Origin: Symsagittifera roscoffensis
Taxonomy: Eukaryota > Xenacoelomorpha > Acoela > Convolutidae
Reading direction: 5' to 3'
Length of the DNA stretch: 64,000 nucleotides
NCBI RefSeq assembly: GCF_963678635.1
Contig: NC_087067.1
Coordinates: 48,959,618 to 49,023,617 of the forward strand
A program made the position numbers and the translations under genes. The notes beneath the pieces were generated by a model. It searched no databases and was not told the DNA's origin. It was given only the letters and a program-made list of their open reading frames with translations. Shown here in pieces: positions 46,115 through 55,722 of the stretch (its first letter is position 1; each line of letters opens with the position of its first letter).

Positions 46115-47254
46115 CAATTCAAAAATCCATCAAAAATTGCTACCCAACAGTCACAGAATCAGTCTTCACCGACATCATCCCAAGATAACCCAACACCACC
46201 TTCAATTACTCAAAATTCTCAAACATCTACACGAATTTCTTTTCAAGACAATCCATACACTTTTGAAGAACGACATGCTCGTTTATCAGAACCACTAGAA
46301 CCAGTTCAACGACAAGCACCTCTAAGCGAACCAACATATAACCTATACCCAACACTACCACAAGAACTAAGTAGAATAAGAAATCCTAGTCAAAACCAAA
46401 ATACAGTCGAAATAAATAGACAAATTATACATCCTCGACGAAACAGAAAATTTCAAACTCCCCGAGTTCATTTTGAAATACCTCAATCCCCATCACAAAA
46501 CACTCCAGAAAACCCCATTGGTATATTACTACCAGAAACTCCTACGCTTCTTTCACAACGTAGCACCTCAAGCCTACCATCAGATTACTTAGGTTCAACA
46601 CCAACATCTGAACAAATACGTGAAAATCCCTTTAACCCTCCAAACCAAACATCACGATTCCCATATTGGACTACACATTCATTTACACAAGGTGAACCAA
46701 ATTTAGTCAATGACCCAATAGATATTTCAACGGATACAACAACATCCTCATCACTACCAGAAACATTATCACTACCATCAACACCATCAATAAGCCAGAT
46801 TTCACCACCACCTTTTAACTTAAATTTTCCAAATAATCTCGACGCCAGATATCGAGAACAATCATCAATAAATATTCCTTTAAGACTAGATTGGAATACA
46901 TTTACAGCACCTCCACCATTATTTGGACAACATCAAGAAAGTAACCGCCTTCATAACTGGGCACTTAATAGATTACAATATCGCCAAGATATTCACAACG
47001 ATATCCGTGATCACAATATTCAAATACTCCAACAAAACAGTTTACAATTAAAGTTTGAAATCACAGTTAAGTTAAACAATATTACCCCACATCCCTACCC
47101 ATTAAATCCACCTAACATAACAGCTCAATCACTACCACCACCGTTTATAACTACTGAAGTAATATACAAATACGACAGATATACCAAAAACACAATTGGC
47201 TACATCACATTTTATAATCCATACTCAGGATTATCATACACATGTATATTCTAA
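46115..47254 (+). CDS. 379-codon Pro/Ser/Thr-rich frame with no ATG
   Basis: Open from immediately after a TAA (46112-46114) to TAA at 47252-47254, with no methionine codon anywhere, so ordinary initiation is impossible. Composition is protein-like: Pro, Ser, Thr, Gln and Asn dominate the first 240 residues (TPSISQISPPPFNLNF is typical). The last ~130 look folded (LRLDWNTFTAPPPLFG, LQLKFEITVKLNN, YIKYDRY-type beta-rich sequence ending SGLSYTCIF). It overlaps the env-like ATG (47242) by 13 bases; env is in the -1 frame. It must be reached by splicing, frameshift from the small ORFs, or non-AUG initiation. Function unknown; a surface or tegument-like role is only speculation. Confidence 0.55.
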   Translation, partial: QFKNPSKIATQQSQNQSSPTSSQDNPTPPSITQNSQTSTRISFQDNPYTFEERHARLSEPLEPVQRQAPLSEPTYNLYPTLPQELSRIRNPSQNQNTVEINRQIIHPRRNRKFQTPRVHFEIPQSPSQNTPENPIGILLPETPTLLSQRSTSSLPSDYLGSTPTSEQIRENPFNPPNQTSRFPYWTTHSFTQGEPNLVNDPIDISTDTTTSSSLPETLSLPSTPSISQISPPPFNLNFPNNLDARYREQSSINIPLRLDWNTFTAPPPLFGQHQESNRLHNWALNRLQYRQDIHNDIRDHNIQILQQNSLQLKFEITVKLNNITPHPYPLNPPNITAQSLPPPFITTEVIYKYDRYTKNTIGYITFYNPYSGLSYTCIF

Positions 47255-49320
47255 AATTATTAATTTTTCTCCAACTCCTTTTTCTAGTAATCTCAAATCA
47301 AAACATAAACCCTTCTCCTCGTACAGGACCACAAGATTTATTAGTAACACATTACGATTGTGAAGAGAATGAACAAAAAACACTACATAAATATGCAATA
47401 AATCAAGTATCACAATGTGAAACAGAACCACAAGCTATAGAAACCACAGATGTAATAGCAACACTCTATTCAAAAGCCCGAGCAACAACAGTTACAGGTT
47501 ATAAATTCACAGCAACATTTTCCGAAAAGAAAGTACATTGTTCACAAGTCTCGAACGGAAACAAAAACCGACTTGACCATGAATCATTCTATCAGAGTAA
47601 TATAGAACGTCTTTTACATCTCAATCCTGACGATTGTAAAAATGAATTACTCAGACTGAACATCACACAAAATAAAAACTCTGCAAGAAAGTTAGTTAAT
47701 TTTCAAGTTTTTTCAGACTCTGTACATCAATCACAACTTGAAAGACACCAAGGACATATAAAACTAGACAAAAAATACCCGTATAACGGCGCACACGGAC
47801 GATTAACCTATGACCTACACGATAAACATTGGATACCACACATTGGTATAAATGACCCATCAAACTGCAAAGCAGACAAAAAAAATAAAGGATACCAAGA
47901 AATAATGTTTTTCGATTGGAAAATACAACTCGAAAAAATACTACTCACACGAGATTTATCAGATAATACAATGATCTATCAAGGAATCCGATTACCTTGT
48001 AAAAATGATCAAGGTTATTGCGACCCTACAACGAGAACACAAGCAACAATTGTTTGGTTCCCCGAAGATACATGTACAACATTTCAAGTAGCAAAAATAC
48101 ACGCTCGTATGATAAAATTTCACGAAAAATATTTTATACAATCAATTCCATATGAACAAGTCCATCCATCACGAAAACTAAGTTCTAATTTTAGAAACAT
48201 AGACAATATAGAAAATAAATTGACACGTTTTCAAATATATCAAGAAACAGAACTTGCATGTAAATACAGGAATCAACTTCACAGAACACAATACTCTGAA
48301 ATATTAGTTGAATACGAAAAAGGATTCGACATGACCACTGGAAAAGTAAAAATCGACCCATATGCCACAGGTCATCCTCTAAACGAAGGAACATCCTATA
48401 TACCAGTTAATTTTGAAAAAAGCAACGGACAACCTGGTGGACATCTAAAACCCCATGACACCAGAAGCACACGCTTACAAGAATTATCACTAATGAATAC
48501 TACATATTTCGGTAATATCCACTATGATATTCATTTAGATATGAAACTAGATTATACAATTAGCCGAATTTTTCAAGAAATGTCACTCTCCGAATTAGAA
48601 ACACTACACCAACTATGCGAATTAGAACGAACACAAATATTACAATCACTTGCACTAGCAGTATTAAAAATACCCTATGCAGGATATTTACTATCAGGAA
48701 ATAGATCAAATTTTTTAGACTATGAAGGAAACATCTTATGGTTTTACACTTGTACTAAAAAAGTATCACCACTATACGTTTTTGAAGATAAACGATGTTA
48801 TAAAAGAATCCCTCTCTTTTATAAGAATAAAGTACATTTCGTGGATACACTTTCACGAAGAACTTATTTCTGGGATACCGCAGTCCCATGTGGATCAGAA
48901 AACAGCCACAATGTAGTACAACTAAACCCTGATGAAAATAAATATTATCTTCTCACTCCATATCCCACATTAATGCAATCACTCAAAAAATTTTCACCAG
49001 AAAGCATTCGCGCTATTGCTCGAAACCCAAATATAGACTTACAATCAATAGGAATCTATTCAAAATCAGATATTCAACATCACATTAGAACACAACAATT
49101 CCAAGAATTATTAACACAAATGGACACAATACAAAGACAATCAATTGACCAAAACTTACGCAAACTTGCCGAAACCGCAGGATTTGCCGATATCTACACG
49201 CAAGACTCTAGCGGATATTTTAATGACATTAAAGATTATATATATCTAAACGGTGAAAAATACCGTCCCCAAGATATATCACCAATTAACATTTTTAGCT
49301 TTGTTACACTCAAAAATTAG
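47242..49320 (+). CDS. Envelope-like ectodomain
   Basis: 692 residues from an ATG. Residues 1-19 form a signal peptide (YILKLLIFLQLLFLVIS). The rest is a large Cys-containing ectodomain with a THYDCEE motif at about residue 33 and NxS/T sites. No membrane anchor lies before the TAG at 49318-49320. Position after integrase, signal peptide and ectodomain size point to an envelope glycoprotein. The early Y-D-C and cysteine spacing recall the glycoproteins shared by chuviruses and some invertebrate env-bearing retroelements, rather than the baculovirus F type of Drosophila gypsy; this family call is tentative. I saw no clear furin-type site. Confidence 0.65.
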   Translation: MYILKLLIFLQLLFLVISNQNINPSPRTGPQDLLVTHYDCEENEQKTLHKYAINQVSQCETEPQAIETTDVIATLYSKARATTVTGYKFTATFSEKKVHCSQVSNGNKNRLDHESFYQSNIERLLHLNPDDCKNELLRLNITQNKNSARKLVNFQVFSDSVHQSQLERHQGHIKLDKKYPYNGAHGRLTYDLHDKHWIPHIGINDPSNCKADKKNKGYQEIMFFDWKIQLEKILLTRDLSDNTMIYQGIRLPCKNDQGYCDPTTRTQATIVWFPEDTCTTFQVAKIHARMIKFHEKYFIQSIPYEQVHPSRKLSSNFRNIDNIENKLTRFQIYQETELACKYRNQLHRTQYSEILVEYEKGFDMTTGKVKIDPYATGHPLNEGTSYIPVNFEKSNGQPGGHLKPHDTRSTRLQELSLMNTTYFGNIHYDIHLDMKLDYTISRIFQEMSLSELETLHQLCELERTQILQSLALAVLKIPYAGYLLSGNRSNFLDYEGNILWFYTCTKKVSPLYVFEDKRCYKRIPLFYKNKVHFVDTLSRRTYFWDTAVPCGSENSHNVVQLNPDENKYYLLTPYPTLMQSLKKFSPESIRAIARNPNIDLQSIGIYSKSDIQHHIRTQQFQELLTQMDTIQRQSIDQNLRKLAETAGFADIYTQDSSGYFNDIKDYIYLNGEKYRPQDISPINIFSFVTLKN

Positions 49321-49860
49321 ATCCTCGATTTTCTAGGATGGCCATACTACATCTTAGAAAAATTGACTATTTTATACGCAATGTTTAACTTTATTGGATT
49401 TCTTTTCTCACTTTTAAAAGGAATCTACAACACATGTGCTATACACACACAAGTAAACAAACAAGCAAGCGTAGCACGCATACTCTTTGCAGGATTTTTT
49501 GGAATCTTTTCTACATCTATAAACAAAATTCTTTTAGACGCACAAATAAAAGAATATAACACAAAAATAGCAACACGACAAAATACATACGACGAAGAAC
49601 ATAACAATGTAGACATAACGCCAACGGCACCACAATTACCACCCCTACCAAATAACCATCCACTATCCCTAGTCCCACGAAATTTTCGAAATTTAGCCAT
49701 CACACATAATCCAAATTTTCGACTCACCACATCACAAAGTCCCATCCAACATATAATGACACACCAGTCACAAGATGATAATACTTATGAACAAATTATT
49801 GAACAACCCCATACCACCGCTTTTCAGTCTCAAAATAATCATTTTTTTAGCCCACGATGA
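49321..49860 (+). CDS. Env-frame continuation with membrane segments
   Basis: Open for 179 codons in the same frame as the ectodomain, beginning directly after its TAG. It contains a hydrophobic segment at about codons 18-32 (MFNFIGFLFSLLKGIY) and a second, weaker one near 49480-49520 (ARILFAGFFGIFS), then a polar tail. This is where a class I or III fusion protein would carry its anchor and cytoplasmic tail. It may be made by UAG readthrough or, from its own later ATG at 49381, as a separate small membrane protein. A nonsense mutation is the dull alternative. It ends in ATGA, overlapping the next ORF. Confidence 0.5.
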   Translation: MLDFLGWPYYILEKLTILYAMFNFIGFLFSLLKGIYNTCAIHTQVNKQASVARILFAGFFGIFSTSINKILLDAQIKEYNTKIATRQNTYDEEHNNVDITPTAPQLPPLPNNHPLSLVPRNFRNLAITHNPNFRLTTSQSPIQHIMTHQSQDDNTYEQIIEQPHTTAFQSQNNHFFSPR

Positions 49861-51662
49861 GCCGCCAACTTGGATCACTACACCGATCACATTCCCACCC
49901 AACCAATCTTACCTCTCCAATCCCAATAATACCACTTTTTGCTTTTCCGCCACCCGATTTTCCATCTAGTAATGTAACATCAGGCATGAATTCCGACACT
50001 AATTCACACATCTCAGTTTTATATTCCATCTCACAACTCAATAACCCGAATATTGAAACCCCCGATGAATTTGCCGACTCAGAACCATCCCCATCAAATC
50101 ATTTTCATAACTCTTCTAATTTTTCTCAACCCCCTTTTCAACCCATATTATCCAATAACCCTGACCCAATCACTCCCACACCCTCTTATGCTTCCCAAGT
50201 TACCCCAACCTACTCCTCATACCATTCTGACCAATCATCTCATTCTCCAGACACCCCCCGAATCTCCCCAGAACTAGATAATTTTATTACCCTTCAACAA
50301 CAACCCTACCACCTCCATACCCCAACCATAAACCAAATCTCCTCCACTATAAATTCATCCAACCCCCCTACCCCTACACCCTCTTCAAATTATACTGAAT
50401 CATTAGCACCATCATCCACATCAACTGAATCTTCACTCAACACTAATAGAGCTTACCGCACTTTTAAAAGAAAGTTCCCCAACCATCATTTCCCAGCAAA
50501 ACCAGGAACAGCCCGTGAATACATCAACCACCCCAAGCATACTAACACAAAAGAATTTTTAGCCATCACCTTACCCTCATTCCCACAATACACCTTAAAC
50601 ACCCCCCACGACACTAACGAAACACGCAACTTTGTAGATGAATACGTTTTAATGCCCACTCTCTCTTGGAACTCATATTATCATTTTACTAACCCTCTTT
50701 GCTTACCTTTATCTAACACTCACATCGATATAGAGCGAAATACGGACATGCTATATCGACTCACTACACCACTAACCGCTAGACAATTTACTTACGTTGG
50801 ATATAAAAAATCACTAAAAACACACACTGCACCTAGAGCTAACGAATATACACTCGAATACTATGATCACAACATCATCAGAGCTAACCAAGATCAATTC
50901 TTAGACGACGATCGCTTCGCTAATCCACAAATTACCGAGAAATTTTTCATCAAGACACCATATATATTTACACTAAACATCTTCGACCGAAAGTTTGATC
51001 ACATTATTTCAGAAGCACTAACAGACACACAAGCATACGAAAGTTTTAAAGAACGCTTCCAAATATTTTCACTAACCTTTCATTTCCTTGCACCACACGA
51101 AAGAGATTTACACTGCTCACACGATATTATGTTGCGCACTAAACAAACCCACACATATAGTTATTATCGCTTCATCCAAAATCACTTTGACCTACACACA
51201 CCCTCTAGACAACCACACCATCGTTTTCAATTCATTAATTCCAAATACACTTCACCATTTTTCCTAAATTTCACATATTGTATTAAAGACACTAACCTTC
51301 ATGGTATTCTTCGAAATTATGATCCCATAACCCAAATGTATATCTTTTGTCCTATCACCAAGACCTTCAACGCCGAAGAATCCCGATCCTTCCTTATCCC
51401 GCACGAGTTTGTACAACCCATAGAAATCCCAATTTTAGAATTCATCCACAACACTAAATTCAATCACAAATTATATAATCTAATCCAAAACACACCTTAT
51501 GAGTTTGCAGTTGGCACTGAAGAACTAACCACTATTAAGGCACTTCAATTGCTTTGGCCACTGCTTCAGACTAAAAATATCATCCGCATCTTAGCTAAAC
51601 TACTAACAACTTCAGAACTAATTCACGACATCTTCCCCCACGGTTTTTTCCCCGACGACTAA
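49857..51662 (+). CDS. 601-aa ORF of unknown function
   Basis: Starts at an ATG that overlaps the previous stop by 4 bases (ATGA). About residues 1-200 are Pro/Ser/Thr/Asn-rich and probably disordered. About 200-600 look globular, with many aromatic and charged residues (for example EYVLMPTLSWNSYYHFTNPL and EKFFIKTPYIFTLNIFDRK). No signal peptide, no membrane segment, no motif I recognise, and no counterpart in ordinary gypsy elements that I know of. The intact 1.8-kb frame in a nearly intact element argues that it is functional. It ends 3 bases before a strong splice donor. Confidence 0.7.
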   Translation: MSRQLGSLHRSHSHPTNLTSPIPIIPLFAFPPPDFPSSNVTSGMNSDTNSHISVLYSISQLNNPNIETPDEFADSEPSPSNHFHNSSNFSQPPFQPILSNNPDPITPTPSYASQVTPTYSSYHSDQSSHSPDTPRISPELDNFITLQQQPYHLHTPTINQISSTINSSNPPTPTPSSNYTESLAPSSTSTESSLNTNRAYRTFKRKFPNHHFPAKPGTAREYINHPKHTNTKEFLAITLPSFPQYTLNTPHDTNETRNFVDEYVLMPTLSWNSYYHFTNPLCLPLSNTHIDIERNTDMLYRLTTPLTARQFTYVGYKKSLKTHTAPRANEYTLEYYDHNIIRANQDQFLDDDRFANPQITEKFFIKTPYIFTLNIFDRKFDHIISEALTDTQAYESFKERFQIFSLTFHFLAPHERDLHCSHDIMLRTKQTHTYSYYRFIQNHFDLHTPSRQPHHRFQFINSKYTSPFFLNFTYCIKDTNLHGILRNYDPITQMYIFCPITKTFNAEESRSFLIPHEFVQPIEIPILEFIHNTKFNHKLYNLIQNTPYEFAVGTEELTTIKALQLLWPLLQTKNIIRILAKLLTTSELIHDIFPHGFFPDD

Positions 51663-51665
51663 CAG

Positions 51666-51743
51666 GTAAGTATGAATTAAATGAATATTAATAACTAATT
51701 AAAATATTAAAAACTCACCATTCTTTATCCATGTTTTCTTTAG
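51666..51743 (+). other. Candidate short intron after the last ORF
   Basis: CAG|GTAAGTATG at 51663-51674 is a perfect 5' splice-site consensus, and TTTTCTTTAG ending at 51743 is a good acceptor, giving a 78-base intron. It lies just after the stop of the 601-aa ORF. Splicing would therefore not change that protein, unless the donor is used with other acceptors or for RNA export. Confidence 0.5.
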
Positions 51744-53275
51744 ATTTTTAGCCTTCATCCGACGATCACCTACAACAACCACAAAAGACAAATAAAAATC
51801 GCAAATTTCATCAAACAGATTTCAAAAATTCTATTAATCTCTTACACTTATAAATTTATAACTTTAATACCAATGCAGTAAATTCATTTATAAATTTTTC
51901 CCCACAAGCAGTAAATCTAATTATGATGAAAATTTGTAACTTAAAATTCCCCCATAACTAGCAGTAAATTTCCAAATTCTATGCAGTAAATTAATAAAAT
52001 GCAATTGCAGTACTAACCTTTTGATATTTTCATTCATTCGCACAGAAATTCTATCCACACTCGCACAGCTCGCCCACGAAGAATTGTTTAAAATAATGAA
52101 TTTCAGTTTCAAGTTTTCACACTTAACAAATCTAACACAAGATAACACGTTTCAATCTTTCCTTTAACCCGGTTGGAAAGGAATCATATACTAAACAAAA
52201 CTAACCAACGCAGCTTACTAAATACCACAAATCATAGAATAACAGCATGACTAAGAAAAGGAAACCAACGGTACCCAAACCGGATTAACCCAGTTTAAAA
52301 CTGGATAATTTATTCTTTTGAAGACTATTATAAAGTCTAAGAAAGAAATAATAAAACACAAAAAAGTCGAAAGACAAACCCATACCACAAACAATTTGAT
52401 TTTTGGAAAAAGGACATAACCAACAAGACATAAGAAAAACCACAACAAACCCAACATAAAACGTTGTCACATTACAGGACCCCTCACAAAAACCGCATGA
52501 AATCATACTCCCACTCCTGGCCTAACCCACCAGGAAGGACGTCCTGAGCATGCTCTATAGCCGGCCTAACCCACCGCGCTACATCCACGCTTTGTGACCA
52601 CACCTCTATTTTTAATAAGAGCTACTCAAGTGTGAGTAACTCTTCAAAATAACCGAACTAAAACAAAAAGCTTTTGTGAAAACAACTAACTAAAATCATA
52701 ATTAAAAAATATTAAACTAATAAATGTTTTATAAAATGTAAATTACATTATGCAATATATAGATCAGAATACAACACCAAGGACGAACATCTAAAGACAA
52801 AACGACCCCACTACGCTCGAGAGAGAATGACCAACCACAATCGATATGCCACTCACAATCACAACTCAAAGGATTTAGAGTACGACTTGACTTCGCAGAA
52901 AAGGACTTCATTGAACTAGACCAATGACCACCTCGATGTTCAAGTATACGTACAGATCCGAGTAACCAGGCATCCCCTCCACGCACAATCTCCACGCCAT
53001 TCCCAAACTAGATCAGACACAAAAGAAGTTCTCCACGCAGAACAGAAAAACCTGACATAGCAAACCATTCTGAAATCAGATTTGAGTTTGTTGCAAAGAC
53101 TTAGTCGTTGTCACTTGAAGACACAACGTCTTATGTCTCTAACTCCAGCTTCCTGGAACTCCTTTAACACAGAGGAGACAGAAGAAATAAGATGTTCGCC
53201 AAACACCAACGTCCATCATCCATCCTTCGAAATGCAGAAAAACTATTCTAAAAAACTCTGTAAAACCCGGATGGG
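51744..53275 (+). other. 3' untranslated part of the retroelement
   Basis: About 1.5 kb with no supported ORF. The word GCAGTAAAT recurs four times between about 51870 and 51990, and GGCCTAACCCACC occurs twice (near 52520 and 52565). The stretch before the 3' LTR ends CCCGGATGGG, giving only a short purine run (GGATGGG) as a possible polypurine tract. Confidence 0.55.
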
Positions 53276-53685
53276 TGGAACCTGATCTAAACTATATTTT
53301 ATGATTGGATAAATTAAATGTTTTACCAATGTAAAGTATTTAATATTAACCAATCACGATCCATCTAACTAACAACCCACTTATTTGTAAGTGCTGAAGT
53401 TACTTGTAATTTCAGCACCAGAGAGATTTGAATTTAACTTAGAAATTAGTTGGACTCTCCCGAGCACTTCAGCAGCCGCAATAAACCAGTATACCCTAGA
53501 TCTATTGAGCCTAGCAGAGACTAGTTAAACAACCTGAGACTAGATAGTATAAGAGTAAGATTAGGATCGGTATTAGACTAAGAAGTTGCACGAATCTATC
53601 CGGCCGAAAATAAGATAGCGTGACGAGCAGACGGTGTACCCTATCCGAAATTACTCTATGAGTTATACACTCCAGTCCTAACTCA
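53276..53685 (+). repeat. 3' LTR
   Basis: 410 bp paired with 34771-35180. One substitution in the first 390 bases, then a 12-base divergent block, then a matching CTAACTCA end. AATAAA at 53480-53485 is the candidate polyadenylation signal for the element's RNA. Confidence 0.93.
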
Positions 53686-55394
53686 GCATATATGTATCTG
53701 ATATGTTGTTTTCTTTGATTGGTCTGTAAATCTTTTTGATTAGCAGACCGATATACTTTGGTTAAAAAAATTAGTGGAAAGTGAGATTGATGATTAGAAT
53801 TTTTTGTTAGGGTTGCGCCATTAGCTAAATTTCTCCACCAAAAGAACTTTCAATTTACAATTACTTGGTTTACGAATACAAAATTGGTCTTTTATGCCGA
53901 GAATGGTTTATACGTTTTCAATTTTTTAATTTTTGCAATTAGTTTCATTTTTTTGAGAATAAGCGCTTGCTTAAAACCTTATAGCGGTGGATTTAATTTC
54001 AATGCTTCACCTATCATTAAAAACGATTCTTGCATTTTTCCCCGCAAATGTTGCCTTCGTGGTGGGTTAAAGGTTTGATACTGAGATGGCTAAATTTAAG
54101 CTTTATAATTTGTGACCAAACTTCACACAGAACCCAGCAAAAAAATTTACAAAACTACGGATTTGCAATTTTCAAGAGAAATTGATTACATAAATGAGAA
54201 TGGGAAAAAAAGAGGTTTACACTATTTCTTTCAAACTTTTTTAATAGGCTCAAGAAGTATAGTTTTTTTAATTTTGGATAAAGTAGCTTCAATTTTTTGG
54301 TAAAGTTCAGAAATAAATTAACTTTTTTCTACGCTGAGCAATAGCAGGGCCAGAGGGAAAATATGGGAATTAACTTTTATAGCGAAAGTATGAAAAATGC
54401 TATTTGAGTTAATTTTATAATTTTTTTGTTAACTTGCAGCGATATTAGTTTCTTTTTTTAAAACAGTATAAATCTGTTGGTTTTGCTTTTGTTAAGTATG
54501 GCTTTGGCTGAGTTTTCTTCTTTGCTTTCATCCATATAACAATCATTTTGCTGCGCAAAAATTGAAAGCAAATCTTCTCCAATTGAGTAAAAACATTCCT
54601 CTCTGTAAGTGGAAATAAATTAGATAGCCGGACTTGATATTGATTAATTTGAGAGTTATGTTATTTCTAACAAACTGTTTTTTTGTTCCAAAAAAAATAA
54701 AACGATTCAGTCGGTTGCTAGGCCAGTAGCACCATGTTCTGACCAAATAAAAAACTACAAACAAATGTCTCGTAATTAGGTTCATTTTTTGTAAATGGTG
54801 TGATGGAGAACTATACCAAATGCGCATAATTTTAGAAACTTGAACAAATTTGACATTATTTTGTTCGAAAAGAGAAACAAATTTTATACGTTTTATTACG
54901 TTTTTTCTTATGTTTTGAACTTTTTTGAAACTTTTTAATGCCAAGGAAGAGCTAAATGAGGCTTAGAAAACTAATCGTTACTTTGATCAAATCTTTTTTA
55001 GCCTATTTGGCCGATTTTTAATTAAGGAACGATACTAGATTGCATAACTGGAAATGAGACTAAAACTCATAAATTTCCAATCAGATTTTTTTCGACAAGG
55101 AAACTATTTCTTGGAAGCAGTTTACCATTGTTTGAATCAAGACTGAAAGGGCGTTATTATGATTCGTCACTCGACGCACTCCGACAAAAATTTTGTGTTT
55201 ACCAGATCAATTGTGGTATCAAAAAAAGACACCTCGAGAGACAATGCGGAGGAACTTTGTATTCGAATGTCCTTTATTTTTTTCCACGCAAAGTCATTTA
55301 CAACAAATAATCACTAGACCGGTTTCGACTGATAAATCATATGAAAGCCCTGTCAGTTGTAGTTCGAATGAGAACTAAATCGAACGAAAACCAA

Positions 55395-55453
55395 ATAGCA
55401 TGCAACAAATCATTTTGGAACGAATTCTAAGACGGATTAAATCTCTTCCTACG
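55395..55453. repeat. 59-bp direct repeat, copy 1
   Basis: Begins ATAGCATGCAACAAATC and ends CTCTTCCTACG. Copy 2 is at 55664-55722, with 4 mismatches in 59. The spacer is about 210 bases and is not repeated. Confidence 0.8.
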
Positions 55454-55663
55454 GTTCAACTTTTATGATTTTTTATCTGTTTTCGAGCGAGTAAGGTGAT
55501 CGTGCAACGATCGTTAAATGAAATTTTAAAAAAATGATGAAATTTTGTGGAAAAATGAAAAAGCTTCAAAACTTTGCTTGAGGGTGTTTTGAAAACAAAA
55601 CCCCACGATATGTAAATGACAAAGTGATATATTTTGCATAGAGAAAAATATTAAATTTGCCAT

Positions 55664-55722
55664 ATAGCATGCAACAAATCATTTTGGAACAAATTCTGAA
55701 ACAGATTAAATCTCTTCCTACG
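55664..55722. repeat. 59-bp direct repeat, copy 2
   Basis: Partner of 55395-55453; the four differences are all G/A transitions. It may be the edge of a small dispersed element, but no other copy is in the window. Confidence 0.8.

Larger units (their letters stand above)
34771..53685 (+). mobile_element. Giant env-bearing gypsy-type endogenous retroelement
   Basis: About 18.9 kb, bounded by direct repeats that begin TGGAACCTGATC and end TAACTCA. The large frames are nearly all open: gag-pol, integrase, an env-like ectodomain and several extra ORFs. With the LTRs almost identical, this points to recent insertion. Pol order (PR-RT-RNaseH-IN), a CCHC knuckle and a DX35E integrase place it in the Ty3/gypsy (Metaviridae-like) group. 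It is three to four times the usual length of such elements because of a long Gag, a 1.2-kb leader, 6.5 kb of ORFs 3' of integrase and a 1.5-kb 3' untranslated part. No clear target duplication is seen: 34766-34770 CACAC against TACAC at 53666-53670 or GCATA at 53686-53690. Confidence 0.93.

Noticed and set aside
52505-52600. tRNA-like GC-rich segment with repeated GGCCTAACCCACC
   Set aside because: No B-box-like TTCRA sequence and no cloverleaf on either strand; it is only a short repeated word in the retroelement's 3' region.
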